Assembly (NCBI RefSeq): GCF_946848805.1 | Contig: NZ_CAMPFU010000002.1 | Span: 84,501 to 148,500 of the forward strand | Direction: 5' to 3' | Source: Deinococcus sp. Marseille-Q6407 | GTDB taxonomy: Bacteria; Deinococcota; Deinococci; Deinococcales; Deinococcaceae | DNA: 64,000 nt | Part shown: piece by piece, positions 53,795 through 64,000 of the stretch | Position numbering within the stretch: the stretch's first letter is position 1 | How the letters are laid out: every line of letters starts with the position of its first letter | Notes under the pieces: generated by a model | Seen by the model: only the letters and a program-made list of their open reading frames with translations | The model's database searches: none | Told to the model about the DNA's origin: nothing | Translations under genes and position numbers: made by a program

Positions 53795-54214
53795 ATGTCT
53801 GCGCCCCTTTCTTCTGCGTCCCCTGTATCTTCTGCAGCTTCCGCCGGCGCCGCGCCGGTGTCGCGTGTCAGCCGCGCTTTTCCGATTGGCGCCCTCTGGG
53901 GAGCCATCGGCATCGCGCTGGGAGCCTTTGGAGCCCACGCGCTCGCGGACCGCTTCAGCCCGGCCGACCTGGCCATTTACGAAACCGGAGTGAGATACCA
54001 GATGTACGCCGCGCTGGCCCTGCTGGCACTGGGCGCGGTTGGTCAGGGCGGCTGGCCGGCGCGGCTGCTGCTGATTGGCAGCCTGATTTTCAGTGTCAGT
54101 CTGTATTTGCTGGTGGGCCTGGGCGTGCGCTGGCTGGGGGCCATTACGCCCATTGGGGGCGTGCTGATGATCGCTGCGCTGGTCTGGGTGGCCGCGCTGC
54201 ACTGGCGGCGCTGA
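53795..54214 (+). CDS. DUF423 family membrane protein
   Basis: The 139-residue protein has four predicted membrane helices and the DUF423 landmarks: GIALGAFGAHAL near the first helix, YETGVRYQMYAALALLALG, FSVSLYLLVG and LGAITPIGGVLMI. An Ala/Ser-rich cytosolic N-terminus of about 25 residues precedes them. The family is widespread but its function is unknown. The ATG follows TAGACT by 7 nt; a frame extending further upstream is not supported. Confidence 0.88.
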   Translation: MSAPLSSASPVSSAASAGAAPVSRVSRAFPIGALWGAIGIALGAFGAHALADRFSPADLAIYETGVRYQMYAALALLALGAVGQGGWPARLLLIGSLIFSVSLYLLVGLGVRWLGAITPIGGVLMIAALVWVAALHWRR

Positions 54215-54268
54215 GCCCGGAATCTGGGCTGGCCTGTGGGCATTCTGTCAGGGCTGAGGAGCCTGCGC

Positions 54269-54274
54269 TAGAAT
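54269..54274 (+). promoter_or_regulatory. Leaderless -10 box TAGAAT
   Basis: TAGAAT lies 7 nt before the GTG at 54282. The ATG at 54273 overlaps the box and is probably a decoy start. Confidence 0.6.
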
Positions 54275-54281
54275 GCCCCGC

Positions 54282-54703
<422 letters not shown>

Positions 54704-54704
<1 letters not shown>

Positions 54705-56152
54705 TGAAACGAGTGATTTCGGCCCGGGCGCCCTGGCAGGCCGCGGCCCTGCTGGCGGCCCTGAGCCTGGGCGGGCTGGGAGTGTGGTACGGCAGCGTGG
54801 CCTCGGCGCAGGTGGCCTATAGCAACCTGACTCTGCAGGGCACCCCGGTGCAGAGCGTGAACCTGTACGGCACCGAGTACATCGACGTGGAAAGCCTGCG
54901 GAGCCTGGCGCGGGTGGTGCAGGAAGGCCCTTATCTGCGCGTTGAAGGCTACGGCCACTCCATCGTGCTGCCGATTGACGAGGACGCTTACCGCGCCACC
55001 ACCGATTTCAACACTGTTCAGCTGGATACCGTGCGGGAAAAGGGCCGCACGGCCACCTACGTGGACGGGGCGGTGCATGTGCCGCTGGAAGTGGTGGCCC
55101 GCACCTTTGGGGCGACCTACCGCTCCGGCTCGTTCAGCATGCCGGACCGCCGCCTGACCAACGTGAGCAGCTCGGTGGGCGACAAGGCCGACCGGCTGGT
55201 GCTGGACCTCTCGCAGGACGCCGACGTGTTTACTGAACTGCGCGGCAACGACGTGCATGTGGTGGTGCGCGGCACCGCCGGCGATCAGCGCCGCTACACC
55301 ACCACCGGCAAGTTCATTTCCAACGCCCGGGTGGTGGCCGACGGCAAAGACCTGCGCCTGCGCTTCAGCCTGCCCAAGGACAGCGGTTACCGGATGTACA
55401 AGGTGATTCGCCCCGGCAGCGTGCGTGTGGTGGTGGACGCCGGCCCGGCCATTGAGCGCACCACGCCGGCGCTGCTGGACCGCATCGCCCGGCCCTTGAT
55501 CGTGATTGAGCCGGTGCTGACGGGGGGTGCGGCGGGCAACAACGATTTCAGCCTGGACGTGGCCAAAAAAGCCCAGCGCCTGCTGAACGAAGCTGGCTGG
55601 CAGGTCAAAATGACCCGCAGCGACCAGAAAGACGCCAGCTTGGACCAGAAGATGGTGCTGGCCCGCCAGAGTGACGTGTACCTGATGCTGGACGTGAGCC
55701 ATATTGGGGTGCCGGGTGTGGTGGCCCCCGGCGTGAAGGTCTATCAGCAGCTGAGCGAGAATTCCTCGGAATACGTGGAGAACATCCGCTCCGGCGAGAA
55801 CCCGGCCTATGCCAGCAACGCGGTCAGCGACCTGGGCGGCACCCGGATTCTGACCGAGTCGCTGGTCAAGGAGCTGGGCACCCAGAAAATCCAGGCGCAG
55901 CAGCGGCCCCTGTCCAAGGTGCTGACCCTGGGCGAAGCTCCGCAGGCCGGCGCCCTGATCGAACTGGGTAGCCTGGACAACGCCGACGACGTGGCCGCGA
56001 TGGGCGACGACACCTTCCGGCAGCGGGTGGCGGCCAGCATCGCCCGGTCGGTGGCCGGGTACCTGTCCAAGAAGGTGGACAACGCGGCCGTGCTGCCTGG
56101 CGGTGACGCCTCCGGAGCGGCGGCCGAGGGCGGCGCAGGAGGCCAGCAGTGA
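54704..56152 (+). CDS. Amidase_3-fold protein lacking metal ligands (pseudo-amidase)
   Basis: The 482-residue exported protein has a signal/anchor segment (about 12-35), a beta-rich AMIN or copper-amine-oxidase-like N-terminal half and a C-terminal domain with the N-acetylmuramoyl-L-alanine amidase (Amidase_3) pattern. The expected zinc-site motif DPGHGG reads EPVLTG (269-274), and the later SIHAN histidine is D330. The Glu in LIELGSLDN (E420) is kept. It is probably not an active zinc amidase but may bind peptidoglycan or regulate amidases. It overlaps smpB (TGATG) and the GerMN gene (GTGA). Confidence 0.8.
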
Positions 56153-56697
56153 AGAACCTCTTTTCCTTTTTCAATGTGCTGGCTTTCGTGCTGCTGGTAC
56201 TGTCGTTCGCGGCCATCACCTGGGTGAAGCGGCCCCCGCCTGCGCCCGAGGCGCCCAACTACGTGCTGTCCGAGCGGCTGCCGGTGGAGGTGCCGGTGTA
56301 CTACCTGGACGCCAGCGGGCAGAAGCTGGTGAGCGAGAAGCGCAAGGTGCCGGTGGTGCAGGGCGACAAGAACCCGCAGGGCATTGCCGACGCTGCCCTG
56401 ACCATCTGGAGCCAGGGCCCGGCGGGCGAGGGGCTGAAGCCGGCAGTGCCGACCCGGCTGCCGGCCCCCCGGGTGTGGCTGCGCGGCGACAACTATTTCG
56501 TCAGCCTGCCGCCCGAGTACCGCAACCTGGGTTACTCGGTGAGCGGCGAATACCTGATGTTCTGCTCCATCACCCGCACGCTGCTGGAAAGCCGCGGCCT
56601 GGACGTGACTTTCCTGGTTGGCGGGCAGAACGTGACCACCATCGGCGCGATGGACCTGCGCCAGCCGCTGACCAAACAGGACTGTAAGGACCTCTAG
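56149..56697 (+). CDS. GerMN domain protein, membrane-anchored
   Basis: The 182-residue product has an N-terminal membrane anchor (about 7-26) and an extracytoplasmic GerMN-like domain (VEVPVYYLDASGQKLVSEKRKVPV, split by a turn, and GEYLMFCSITRTLLESRGLDVTFLVGG). GerMN domains occur in sporulation and other wall-linked proteins; this organism is not expected to sporulate, so a general peptidoglycan role is more likely. It starts with a GTG overlapping the stop of the amidase-like gene, and the two proteins probably act together. Confidence 0.82.
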   Translation: MKNLFSFFNVLAFVLLVLSFAAITWVKRPPPAPEAPNYVLSERLPVEVPVYYLDASGQKLVSEKRKVPVVQGDKNPQGIADAALTIWSQGPAGEGLKPAVPTRLPAPRVWLRGDNYFVSLPPEYRNLGYSVSGEYLMFCSITRTLLESRGLDVTFLVGGQNVTTIGAMDLRQPLTKQDCKDL

Positions 56698-56779
56698 GGT
56701 GAAGCGTTTTCGCTGGGCCTGCCTGCAACCCGCAGGCCCCGGCCCACGCCCATTTCCCGCCTGATTGCCGCTTTTTGCC

Positions 56780-59700
56780 ATGATCGAATCCCTGACCCTG
56801 CACGGTTTCAAGAGTTTCTCGCAGCGCACCCACATTGAGTTCGAGCCCGGTATCACGGCAGTGATTGGCCCCAACGGCAGCGGCAAGAGCAATGTGGTGG
56901 AGGCGCTGCGCTGGGTGACGCACGCTGCACGCACCCGCGAGCTGCGGGCGGCCAGGGCCACCGAGCTGATTTTCCACGGAGGCAGCGGCTCCGGCCGGGC
57001 GCCGCTGGGCCTGGCAGAGGTGCAGGCCGAGCTGCGGCACAGTGGCGAAGCGCTGAACCTGAGCCGCCGGATCTACCGCGACGGCACTTCCGAGCAGGAG
57101 CTGGCCGGGCGCAGTGCGCGGGTCCGCGACGTGCAGGCCGCGCTGCGCGGCACCGGTCTGGGACCGGGTGGTTTGGCAGTGATTGGGCAGGGCGAGGTGT
57201 CCGGGGTGGTGCAGGCGGAAGGCCCACGGCTGCTGGGATACCTGCAGGAGGCGGCCGGGCTGTCGCGCTCGGTGGCGGCCCGCGCCGAGACAGCTGCGCG
57301 GCTGGCCGAAGCCGAGCGCCATCTGGCCGACCTGACCCTGGTGCAGTCCGAGCGGCAGGCGGCGCTGGAGCGGCTGCGGCTGGCGGCCGAGGCGGCGCTG
57401 CGCTGGCGTGAGCTGGTGGCGCGGCAGGCCCTGCTGGACGCGGCCCAGGAACGCGAGAAACAGCTGGCCCTGCGCCGCGAATTGGACGCTGCCCGCCGGG
57501 AGGCCAGTGAGCAGGAGGCCCACTCGCAGCGGCTGGGAGCGGGGCTGGGAGACGCTGCCGCTCGGGCAGAGGCGGCCCGCGAGGCTCTGGCGCAGGCTCG
57601 CGCGGCTGCCCGCGCCCGTGAGGACGCCCTGGCCGCCTTGAACGCCGCCGAGCAGGCCCACGCCCAGGCGGCCCGCTACGGCGAGCACCTGGGGGGTGAA
57701 GAAGCAGCCCTCAACGCCGAGCTGACCGCTCTCCCGAACCATGCTCCGGCCGAAGCGGCTCCCGACCTGGATACGCTGTCCCGCGCCGTGCAGGAGGCCC
57801 GCACCCAAGCTGAAGCGGCCGAAGCGGCTTCTCGCCGCCTGGAACGCCAGCTGGCGGAAAGCCGCGAGGCCGAGTTGCGCCGCACCCAGGCTCAGGCCCG
57901 TGCCGAGGCCGACCACGCTGCCCTGACCCGCGAGCAGGAACGGGTGGCGGCAGCTCTGGTGGCCCTGGCCACCGAAGAACAGCAACTGGCAGCCGAACTG
58001 GCCCGCGCCGCTGCCGAGCGCGAGGCCCAGGCGACCAGGCTGGCGGCGGCCCAGACTGAAGCGCAGAGCCGGCAAGTCCGCCGCCAGGACATGCTGGCCG
58101 AGCGCACCCGCTTGCAGGCCGGGCTGGCTCCGCTGCGCCGCGAACTGGAGCGGCTGGAAGCGGCGCTGAATGCCTATTCGCGCTACGGCGAGGGCGCCCG
58201 CAACGCGCTGCGGCTGGACCATCCCGGCATCGTGGGTAGTGTGGCCGACGTGCTGACAGTGCCGGCCGAGCTGGAAACCGCTGTGACCGCCGCGCTGGGC
58301 CGGCGGCTGGAACAGGTGGTGGTGAACACCGCTGACGACGCCCGCGACATCATCGCCGAGCTGAAACGCCAGGGCGGCCGGGCCACTTTCCTGCCGCTGG
58401 AACTGCTGCACGAGCGCCCCCGCCGCGACGCTGCGCTGCTGCGCGAACCCGGCGTGGTGGGTAACCTGGCCGAGCTGTGCCCCACCGACCCGCCGCTGGT
58501 GGGCCGCTCGCTGCTGGCCGATACCATGGTCGTGGACACGCTGGACACCACCAACCGGCTGGCCCGGCAACACCGTCAGCGCCCCCGGCTGGTTACGCTG
58601 GGCGGCGAGCTGGTCGAACCGTCTGGCGCCATGACTGGCGGCCGCCTGCGCGACTCCGGCAGCAGCGTGCTGGCTGACCAGCGGCGCTTTCAGGAACTCG
58701 CCGACGAGGTGGAGACGGCCGAAGCGGCCTTACAGAAAGTGGAAGCGGCCCTGGACACTCTGAGCGACGAGCAAGCCACCGACCTGCCCGCGCTGACCGC
58801 CGCCCACGCCGCCGCCCAGGCAGCCGAGCGCGAGCTGGCGGCCCAGGCCCGCGAGCTGGCCGCCCAGCAGCGTAGCCTAGAAACCGATGCGGCGCGGCTG
58901 GCTGAGGGCCTGGCCGCCTTGCCTGCGCCGGCCCTTCCTGCCGCCGCCCCACAGCCGGAAGCCGACCCCGCCGCCCTGGAAGCTGAGCTGACCGCCAGCC
59001 GTGCCGGAGCCGAGCAAGCCCGCGCCGCCGAGCGTGCTGCTGCCGAAGCGCTGGCGCTGGGCCGTGAGCTGGCCGCTCAGTGGCACAGCTACCGGCAGGC
59101 TGAAAGCCGCCGCGCCGAGGTGGGGCAGCGCCTGGAAGCTAACGCCCGCGCCCGCAGCGAGCAGGCCGGTCACATCGCGGCCGCCGCCGCCGAGGTGGAG
59201 CGCCGCCGGCAGTCGCTGGGCGATTTCGACTCCCAGGCGGTGGCCCGCGCCGAGGAGGAAAGCCGCCGGACTGCCGACGCTTACGCTGCCCTGATTGCTG
59301 CCCAGAACAAGGCCCGCGCCCGGCTGGACGAACTGCGTCTGACCATCGCCCGGCGTGAAGGGGGGCTGGGAGCGGTGCCCGACGGGTGCTCACCGGCTGG
59401 CACTCCCCGCGAGTGGGCGCACGAACTGGGCCGCCTGCGCAGCGAACTGGCCGCCCTGGGGCCGGTCAACGCCCGCGCCGAGGCCGATTTCCTGGCCGGT
59501 CAGGCCGAATGGGCTGCCACCCAGGCCGGGCTGGACGACGCCCAGGCCGCCGTGGACGAGTTGCGCCGGCAGCTGGACGAGCTGTCGGGTCTAGAAGACG
59601 CCGCCACCCGCCAGGCGCTGGACACCGTGGCGGCCGCTTTTGCCCGCTACGTGGCCGAACTGCTGGGCGGCAGCGGCGAATTGGAGGCCCAGCAGGACGA

Positions 59701-60094
59701 CGCCGGGCGCATCAGCGGCCTGTCGCTGGCGGTGCAGCCGGGCGGCAAGCGCACCCGTTCGATGACCCTGCTCAGCGCGGGCGAGCGCACCATGGCGGGG
59801 CTGGCCTTCCTGTTTGCCCTGAACCACGCTGGGGGCGAGGGGGCCGCCGGTGGCCTGCCGCTGGCCGTGCTGGACGAGGTGGACGCTCCGCTGGACGAGG
59901 CCAATATTCGCCGCTTTACCGCCTTTCTGACCCGCTTTGCCGCGCAGGGCACCCAGTTCGTGGTGGTCACTCACCAGAAAGCCACCATGGAAGTGGCCGA
60001 CACCCTCTGGGGCGTGACCACCGACGGCGGCGGGGTCAGCCGGGTCCTGAGCATTCGGCAGGCTTCCGAAGGCGCGGCGCTGGTGCGCGGCTGA
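56780..60094 (+). CDS. smc: Chromosome segregation protein SMC
   Basis: SMC dimers with ScpA/ScpB compact and separate chromosomes. The 1104-residue protein has the N-terminal Walker A GPNGSGKSN (30-38), two long Ala/Glu/Arg-rich coiled coils, a hinge at about 480-630 (HPGIVGSVADVL ... GGRATFLPLE ... GGRLRDSG), and the C-terminal signature LSAGERTM (about 998-1005) with Walker B LAVLDEVDAPLDEAN. The ATG at 56780 starts the canonical MIESLTLHGFKSF and has no Shine-Dalgarno. scpA and scpB are not present here. Confidence 0.96.
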   Translation: MIESLTLHGFKSFSQRTHIEFEPGITAVIGPNGSGKSNVVEALRWVTHAARTRELRAARATELIFHGGSGSGRAPLGLAEVQAELRHSGEALNLSRRIYRDGTSEQELAGRSARVRDVQAALRGTGLGPGGLAVIGQGEVSGVVQAEGPRLLGYLQEAAGLSRSVAARAETAARLAEAERHLADLTLVQSERQAALERLRLAAEAALRWRELVARQALLDAAQEREKQLALRRELDAARREASEQEAHSQRLGAGLGDAAARAEAAREALAQARAAARAREDALAALNAAEQAHAQAARYGEHLGGEEAALNAELTALPNHAPAEAAPDLDTLSRAVQEARTQAEAAEAASRRLERQLAESREAELRRTQAQARAEADHAALTREQERVAAALVALATEEQQLAAELARAAAEREAQATRLAAAQTEAQSRQVRRQDMLAERTRLQAGLAPLRRELERLEAALNAYSRYGEGARNALRLDHPGIVGSVADVLTVPAELETAVTAALGRRLEQVVVNTADDARDIIAELKRQGGRATFLPLELLHERPRRDAALLREPGVVGNLAELCPTDPPLVGRSLLADTMVVDTLDTTNRLARQHRQRPRLVTLGGELVEPSGAMTGGRLRDSGSSVLADQRRFQELADEVETAEAALQKVEAALDTLSDEQATDLPALTAAHAAAQAAERELAAQARELAAQQRSLETDAARLAEGLAALPAPALPAAAPQPEADPAALEAELTASRAGAEQARAAERAAAEALALGRELAAQWHSYRQAESRRAEVGQRLEANARARSEQAGHIAAAAAEVERRRQSLGDFDSQAVARAEEESRRTADAYAALIAAQNKARARLDELRLTIARREGGLGAVPDGCSPAGTPREWAHELGRLRSELAALGPVNARAEADFLAGQAEWAATQAGLDDAQAAVDELRRQLDELSGLEDAATRQALDTVAAAFARYVAELLGGSGELEAQQDDAGRISGLSLAVQPGGKRTRSMTLLSAGERTMAGLAFLFALNHAGGEGAAGGLPLAVLDEVDAPLDEANIRRFTAFLTRFAAQGTQFVVVTHQKATMEVADTLWGVTTDGGGVSRVLSIRQASEGAALVRG

Positions 60095-60121
60095 AGTCCG
60101 GGCGCTTCTCTCCCCCCGGCT

Positions 60122-60691
60122 TTAACGGGTCCGGCTGAAGACCAGGGTGTTGCGCACCTCTGCCGCATCTGCCGAAACGGTGTCGTTCACCAGTTCGGCG
60201 TCCAGCCGGTAGCCCAGCCGCTCGGGGATGCGCCGCGAGCGGGCATTCATGGGGTCACAGCGAATTTCCAGCCGGCGAAAGCCCAGGCCGCCCTCCTCCT
60301 GCCCGGCCAGCCCGAAATGGGTCAGGGCCTGCGTCACCTCCAGCGCGTAGCCATGGCCGGTGTGAGGCGTGGCAATCCAGTATCCGATCTCGCCTTTGGG
60401 CACCCGCCAGTCCAGGCTGTGAAAGCCGCTGGACCCGATGAATTCACCGCTCAACGCGTCCCAGACGTGGTAGCGCAGCTGCTCGCCACTCCCGAAGCGT
60501 TCCTCGGCTCCGGCCAGACCGGCGCGTACGCCTTCCAGCGTCGGTTCCTCCTGCGCCCAGAGCATCCAGCTCTTCAGCTCTGCACGTGACGCCAGCTGCG
60601 CAGCCAGCGCCGCCTCCGAGTCGGTGCGGGCAGGAGCGCGCAGGACAAGCCGCGCCGTTCGCAGCTCGCGGGCAATCTGGGCCGGCTTCAT
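60122..60691 (-). CDS. GNAT N-acetyltransferase, RimJ/RimL-like
   Basis: The 189-residue protein has the RimJ/RimL pattern: [16 protein letters not shown] at the N-terminus, [24 protein letters not shown] with the acetyl-CoA loop, and a late [19 protein letters not shown] stretch. It may acetylate a protein N-terminus or a small molecule. Its ATG overlaps the stop of the YmdB-like gene (ATGA), so it is the second gene of that operon. Confidence 0.87.
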   Translation of the reverse strand: MKPAQIARELRTARLVLRAPARTDSEAALAAQLASRAELKSWMLWAQEEPTLEGVRAGLAGAEERFGSGEQLRYHVWDALSGEFIGSSGFHSLDWRVPKGEIGYWIATPHTGHGYALEVTQALTHFGLAGQEEGGLGFRRLEIRCDPMNARSRRIPERLGYRLDAELVNDTVSADAAEVRNTLVFSRTR

Positions 60692-61476
60692 TCTTCCTCG
60701 GCCGGTTCCTCGTAGCGGTAGCGCTCGATGCCCAGGCAGCGGTTTCCGGAAATCTCCAGGCTCACGGCGTTCAGCATGGCGGGGCCACCGGCCACCTGGA
60801 AGCGGTGCCGGCGCTCGGTCAGGAAAGCCTGCACCGGCTCCTGCGGGTTGGCCCCGATCACGCTGTTCACCGGGCCGGTAAAGCCCGCGTCGGCCTGAAA
60901 GCCGGTGCCCCCGGGCAGAATCCGGGTGTCGGCGGTCGCCACGTGGGTGTGGGTGCCGATCACGGCGGCCACCCGGCCGTCCAGATGCCAGCCCATCGCC
61001 GCTTTTTCACTGGTGGTTTCGGCGTGGAAATCCACGAACACGCTGCCCAGATCGTCGCGCTCCAGCAGGCTGTCCATGGCGGTAAAGGGGTTGGCACTCT
61101 CGCCCATAAAGACCCGGCCCAGCAGGTTGACCACCGTCAGGCGCTCGCCCGCTTCGCCCACCTCGAAGGTGCGCCAGCCCACACCGGGGGTCTGCGGGTC
61201 CGAGTAGTTCAGCGGCCGCACGATGGGAAAGCGCTCCGGCTGCCCCAGCATCAGGAGAATGTCCTTGTGGTCCCAGGCGTGGTTGCCCAGGGTCAGGCAG
61301 TCGGCGCCGGCTTCCAGAATCCGGGTGGCCGCGTCAAAATGCATCCCGAACCCCCCGGCCGAGTTCTCGGCGTTCACGATCACGAAGTCGTAACCTGGGG
61401 CGATCAGGGGCAGGTGCTCGCCCACCACCCGCCGGCCCGGCTGGCCGTAGACGTCACCGACAAAAAGAATCTTCAT
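60688..61476 (-). CDS. YmdB/DR1281 family metallophosphoesterase
   Basis: The 262-residue protein has all metal-site residues expected for the YmdB/TIGR00282 family: D8, E37, N38, N65, H66, H151, H176 and H178. The Deinococcus homologue DR1281 and Bacillus YmdB are dinuclear metal phosphodiesterases acting on 2',3'-cyclic nucleotides; YmdB influences biofilm and motility decisions. The ATG follows TAAGCT by 8 nt. It is cotranscribed with the overlapping GNAT gene. Confidence 0.93.
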   Translation of the reverse strand: MKILFVGDVYGQPGRRVVGEHLPLIAPGYDFVIVNAENSAGGFGMHFDAATRILEAGADCLTLGNHAWDHKDILLMLGQPERFPIVRPLNYSDPQTPGVGWRTFEVGEAGERLTVVNLLGRVFMGESANPFTAMDSLLERDDLGSVFVDFHAETTSEKAAMGWHLDGRVAAVIGTHTHVATADTRILPGGTGFQADAGFTGPVNSVIGANPQEPVQAFLTERRHRFQVAGGPAMLNAVSLEISGNRCLGIERYRYEEPAEEE

Positions 61477-61484
61477 TGGGTGTC

Positions 61485-61490
61485 AGCTTA
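61485..61490 (-). promoter_or_regulatory. Leaderless -10 box TAAGCT
   Basis: TAAGCT on the minus strand lies 8 nt before the ATG of the YmdB-like gene. Confidence 0.55.
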
Positions 61491-61555
61491 GCGCGGCCGG
61501 CACATGGCCTTCGGAAGCTGGGCCGCCAGAACTGCTCTGGTCTGCTTGCCCAGGC

Positions 61556-63799
61556 TCAGGCTTTTGCCGCGCTGCGAATATCCAGCCGCAGTTCGCCACC
61601 CTTGACCCCCAGTTTGGCTGCGCCGCCGCCCCGGAGTTCACCGAACAGCAGCGCGTCGGCCAGCGGGCGGGCCAGGTGTTCCTCGATCACCCGCGCCAGC
61701 GGGCGGGCGCCCAGCGCCGGGTCGTAACCCAGTTCGCCCAGCCGGGCGCGGGCGGCAGGGGAGACGCTCAGGCGCACACCCTGCTCGGCCAGCCGGCGGC
61801 CCAGGTCGGCCACGAATTTGTCCACCACCTGTCCCATTGTTTCCTGGGCCAGCGGGCGGAAATACAGCACTGCGTCCAGCCGGTTGCGGAATTCCGGGGA
61901 GAAGGTGCGCTTTACCGCCGCGTCCTGCTGTCCCTGGCTGCTGCGTGCGCCGAAGCCCACCAGACCGCTGGCAGCTTCGGCGGCGCCGGCGTTGGTCGTG
62001 AAGATGACGAGGCAGCCTCTGGCATCCACCTTCTTGCCGGTGTGGTCGGTCAGGGTGCCGTAGTCCATCAGTTGCAGGAAGATGTTGTACACGTCGGGGT
62101 GGGCCTTTTCGATCTCGTCGAACAGCAGCACCGAGTGCGGGTCTTTGGAGACCGCGTCGGTCAGCAGGCCGCCCTGATCGAAGCCCACGTAGCCGGGAGG
62201 CGCCCCGATCAGGCGCGCCGCCGAGTGGGCTTCCTGATATTCCGACATGTCGAAGCGGGCCAGGGTCAGGCCCAGCCGGTCGGCCAGCGCGCGGGCCAGC
62301 TCGGTCTTGCCGACGCCGGTGGGGCCGGCGAACAGGAAAGCACCCTGCACCTTGCCCTCGGCGCGCAGGCCGGCGTGGGACAGCTTGACCGCGTGGCTGA
62401 CCGCCTGCACCGCCTCGCCCTGGCCGTAGACCCGCGCCCCCAGGTCAGCTTCCAGGGTGGCGAGGCTCCGGGCTTCGTCGGCCCGGACAGTGCCCAGCGG
62501 CACGCGCGCCATCCGCGAAACGGTCGCTTCGATGTCTTCCACGTCAATCTGGCCGCCCTGGCCGTGGCTGGAACGGGCCGCGCCGGCTTCGTCCAGCACG
62601 TCAATCGCCTTGTCGGGCAAGAAGCGGTCTTTGAGGTGGCGCACGCTCAGCCGCACCGCTGCTTCCAGCGCGGCGTCCGTGTAGGTCACGCCGTGGTGCT
62701 CGGCGTAGTGGCTGCTCAGGCCGCGTAGAATCTCCAGCGCGGCGGCCTCGTCCGGCTCGGGCACCGTGACTGTGCCGAAGCGCCGCCACAGCGCCCGGTC
62801 GGTTTCCAGGTGGCGCAGCTCGGCAGGGGTGGTGGCCCCCAGCACCCGCAGTTCGCCGCGGGCCAGTGCCGGCTTGAGCAGCCCGGCGGCGTCCATGCTG
62901 CCGCCCTCGGTGCGCCCGGCGCCCACCAGCATATGCAGCTCGTCAATAAACAGCACGGCGTTTTGGCCTTCCAGCTCGCGCAGCAGGGCGCCCAGCCGTT
63001 CCTCGAAATCTCCCCGGTAACGGGTGCCGGCCGTCAGGGCGCCCAGGTCCAGCGCGTGGACGCTGGCGCCCTGCAGGAAAGGCGGCACCTCGCCGGCGGC
63101 AATGCGCTGCGCCAGTCCCTCGGCCAGCGCGGTCTTGCCCACGCCCGGCTCGCCTACCAGCACCGGGTTGTTCTTCTGCCGCCGCGCCAGGATGTGTAGC
63201 ACCCGTTCGAGTTCCGCGTCCCGGCCGATCAGGGGGTCGAAGCGGCCCGCGCGGGCCTGCGCGGTCAGGTCGGCCGCGTAAGCGTCCAGCGCGGACGGCT
63301 CGGCGCCGGCAGCCTCTGCACCTGCCGAGGCTGCGCCCTGGCCGGCCTGACCCGCTGCGCCGCGTGTCCCGCCGTTCAGCCCGTGCGAGAGATAGTCCAG
63401 CACGTCCAGCCGGGTCACGCCCTGTTTTTCCAGTGTCCAGCGGGCGAAGCTGTCGTCCTCTTCCAGCAGCTCGGCCAGCACCCGCGCCCCGGTGGCCTGC
63501 TCGTCGCCTTTGCCGCTGGCATGCAGCTGCAGCACCGCGCCCTGCACCACCCGGTGAAAGCCGGCGCTGAAATCGCGCACGTCGTCGGCGCCTTCCACCC
63601 GTTCAAAGTCGGCCAGAATAGCCTGAAGGTCGTCGCGCAGCTGCCCGAGGTCCACCCCCAGCACGTGGAAGGCACCCACCGCGTCGGGGTCATGGGTCAG
63701 CGCCAGCAGCAGATGCTCGGGCGTAATGTACTCGTGCCCAGCCTGCCGGGCGTAGTCGGCTGCCCGGCCGATGCTGACCTGCAGCGAGTCGGAAATCAT
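61556..63799 (-). CDS. clpA: ATP-dependent Clp protease ATP-binding subunit ClpA
   Basis: ClpA unfolds substrates for ClpP, with the adaptor ClpS feeding N-degron proteins. The 747-residue protein has a double Clp-N domain (1-145), a Gly/Ala-rich linker, AAA1 with Walker A GEPGVGKT (about 207-214) and AAA2 with GPTGVGKT (about 485-492), and no long middle coiled coil, which separates it from ClpB and ClpC. Near AAA2 the [23 protein letters not shown] motif (split by turns) is typical. Its ATG overlaps the clpS stop (ATGA). No clpP lies in the window. Confidence 0.94.
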   Translation of the reverse strand: MISDSLQVSIGRAADYARQAGHEYITPEHLLLALTHDPDAVGAFHVLGVDLGQLRDDLQAILADFERVEGADDVRDFSAGFHRVVQGAVLQLHASGKGDEQATGARVLAELLEEDDSFARWTLEKQGVTRLDVLDYLSHGLNGGTRGAAGQAGQGAASAGAEAAGAEPSALDAYAADLTAQARAGRFDPLIGRDAELERVLHILARRQKNNPVLVGEPGVGKTALAEGLAQRIAAGEVPPFLQGASVHALDLGALTAGTRYRGDFEERLGALLRELEGQNAVLFIDELHMLVGAGRTEGGSMDAAGLLKPALARGELRVLGATTPAELRHLETDRALWRRFGTVTVPEPDEAAALEILRGLSSHYAEHHGVTYTDAALEAAVRLSVRHLKDRFLPDKAIDVLDEAGAARSSHGQGGQIDVEDIEATVSRMARVPLGTVRADEARSLATLEADLGARVYGQGEAVQAVSHAVKLSHAGLRAEGKVQGAFLFAGPTGVGKTELARALADRLGLTLARFDMSEYQEAHSAARLIGAPPGYVGFDQGGLLTDAVSKDPHSVLLFDEIEKAHPDVYNIFLQLMDYGTLTDHTGKKVDARGCLVIFTTNAGAAEAASGLVGFGARSSQGQQDAAVKRTFSPEFRNRLDAVLYFRPLAQETMGQVVDKFVADLGRRLAEQGVRLSVSPAARARLGELGYDPALGARPLARVIEEHLARPLADALLFGELRGGGAAKLGVKGGELRLDIRSAAKA

Positions 63800-64000
63800 G
63801 CGTCGCTCCCTTCCGGCTCGGCCACCAGCCGCAGCGGATAACCGGCGGCCCGCGCCTCGGCCGTCACCTGGCTGACCTTGGTTTCGGCCACGTCGCGGGT
63901 GTAACTGCCGGCCACGCCCTGCCCCTTGTGGTGCACCGCCAGCATGATCACTTCCGCTTCCGGCGCGGATTTGTGAAAGTGCCCCATCAGCACCTCCACC
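63796..64000 (-). CDS. clpS: Clp adaptor ClpS (5' part outside the window)
   Basis: Only the last 67 residues are visible; the start lies beyond the window edge. The sequence VEVLMGHFHKSAPEAEVIMLAVHHKGQGVAG with its metal-free adaptor helix and the TRDVAETKVSQV stretch is characteristic of ClpS (given here as one landmark broken at Ser). ClpS delivers N-degron substrates to ClpA. The stop overlaps the clpA start, so the pair forms one operon. Confidence 0.93.
   Translation of the reverse strand, partial: VEVLMGHFHKSAPEAEVIMLAVHHKGQGVAGSYTRDVAETKVSQVTAEARAAGYPLRLVAEPEGSDA

Overview
The window is high-GC, gene-dense chromosomal DNA from a Deinococcus-like bacterium. Several things point there: futalosine-pathway MqnB, a tryptophanyl-tRNA synthetase resembling Deinococcus TrpRS II, an SRA-HNH nuclease next to mfd, a DR1281/YmdB-type phosphodiesterase, and very widespread leaderless promoters. 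At about half of the genes a TANNNT hexamer lies 6-9 nt before the start codon and there is no Shine-Dalgarno sequence. The species cannot be named from the sequence alone. No tRNA, rRNA, CRISPR array, insertion sequence or phage gene was seen.

Layout. 1-10 kb: end of an unknown gene, prs, a secreted protein, a zincin lipoprotein, a Rieske protein, a RocB-like M20 peptidase, an acyl-CoA synthetase and dnaJ. 10-20 kb: trpS, a lipoprotein, threonine dehydrogenase, a 44-aa membrane microprotein, mqnB, and a MoxR gene followed by a DUF58-transglutaminase fusion. 20-32 kb: SDR oxidoreductase, a nonsense-broken GNAT gene, ASCH protein, glgX, a small membrane pair with a HEPN-like motif, lysA, SRA-HNH, mfd and a second nonsense-broken gene. 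32-45 kb: a degraded hydroxyacid dehydrogenase tail, an alanine/glycine symporter, an intact hydroxyacid dehydrogenase with a GNAT partner, a thioredoxin-like protein, an overlapping cassette (ABC ATPase, membrane-anchored glucodextranase-C-like protein, lipoprotein subtilase), a Ser/Thr kinase, an LCP protein, a 47-aa membrane microprotein and an MFS exporter. 45-64 kb: map, a PASTA protein with a kinase-N-lobe-like head, cysteine desulfurase, rlmN, a DUF4384/PEGA-like protein, an FtsX-type permease, a 3D-domain protein, DUF423, the smpB - pseudo-amidase - GerMN cluster, smc, GNAT, YmdB, clpA and the end of clpS.

Functional themes. There is an envelope and cell-wall set (LCP, PASTA, 3D domain, amidase-like, GerMN, TgpA, lipoproteins). 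There is a DNA and protein quality set (mfd, smc, SRA-HNH, smpB, clpA/clpS, dnaJ). The most notable signals are six loci where the apparent first ATG lies inside the -10 box of a leaderless promoter, two genes each broken by one in-frame stop, a relic of a dehydrogenase gene, a DUF58-TgpA fusion, an amidase-fold protein that has lost metal ligands, and several strong unexplained inverted repeats.
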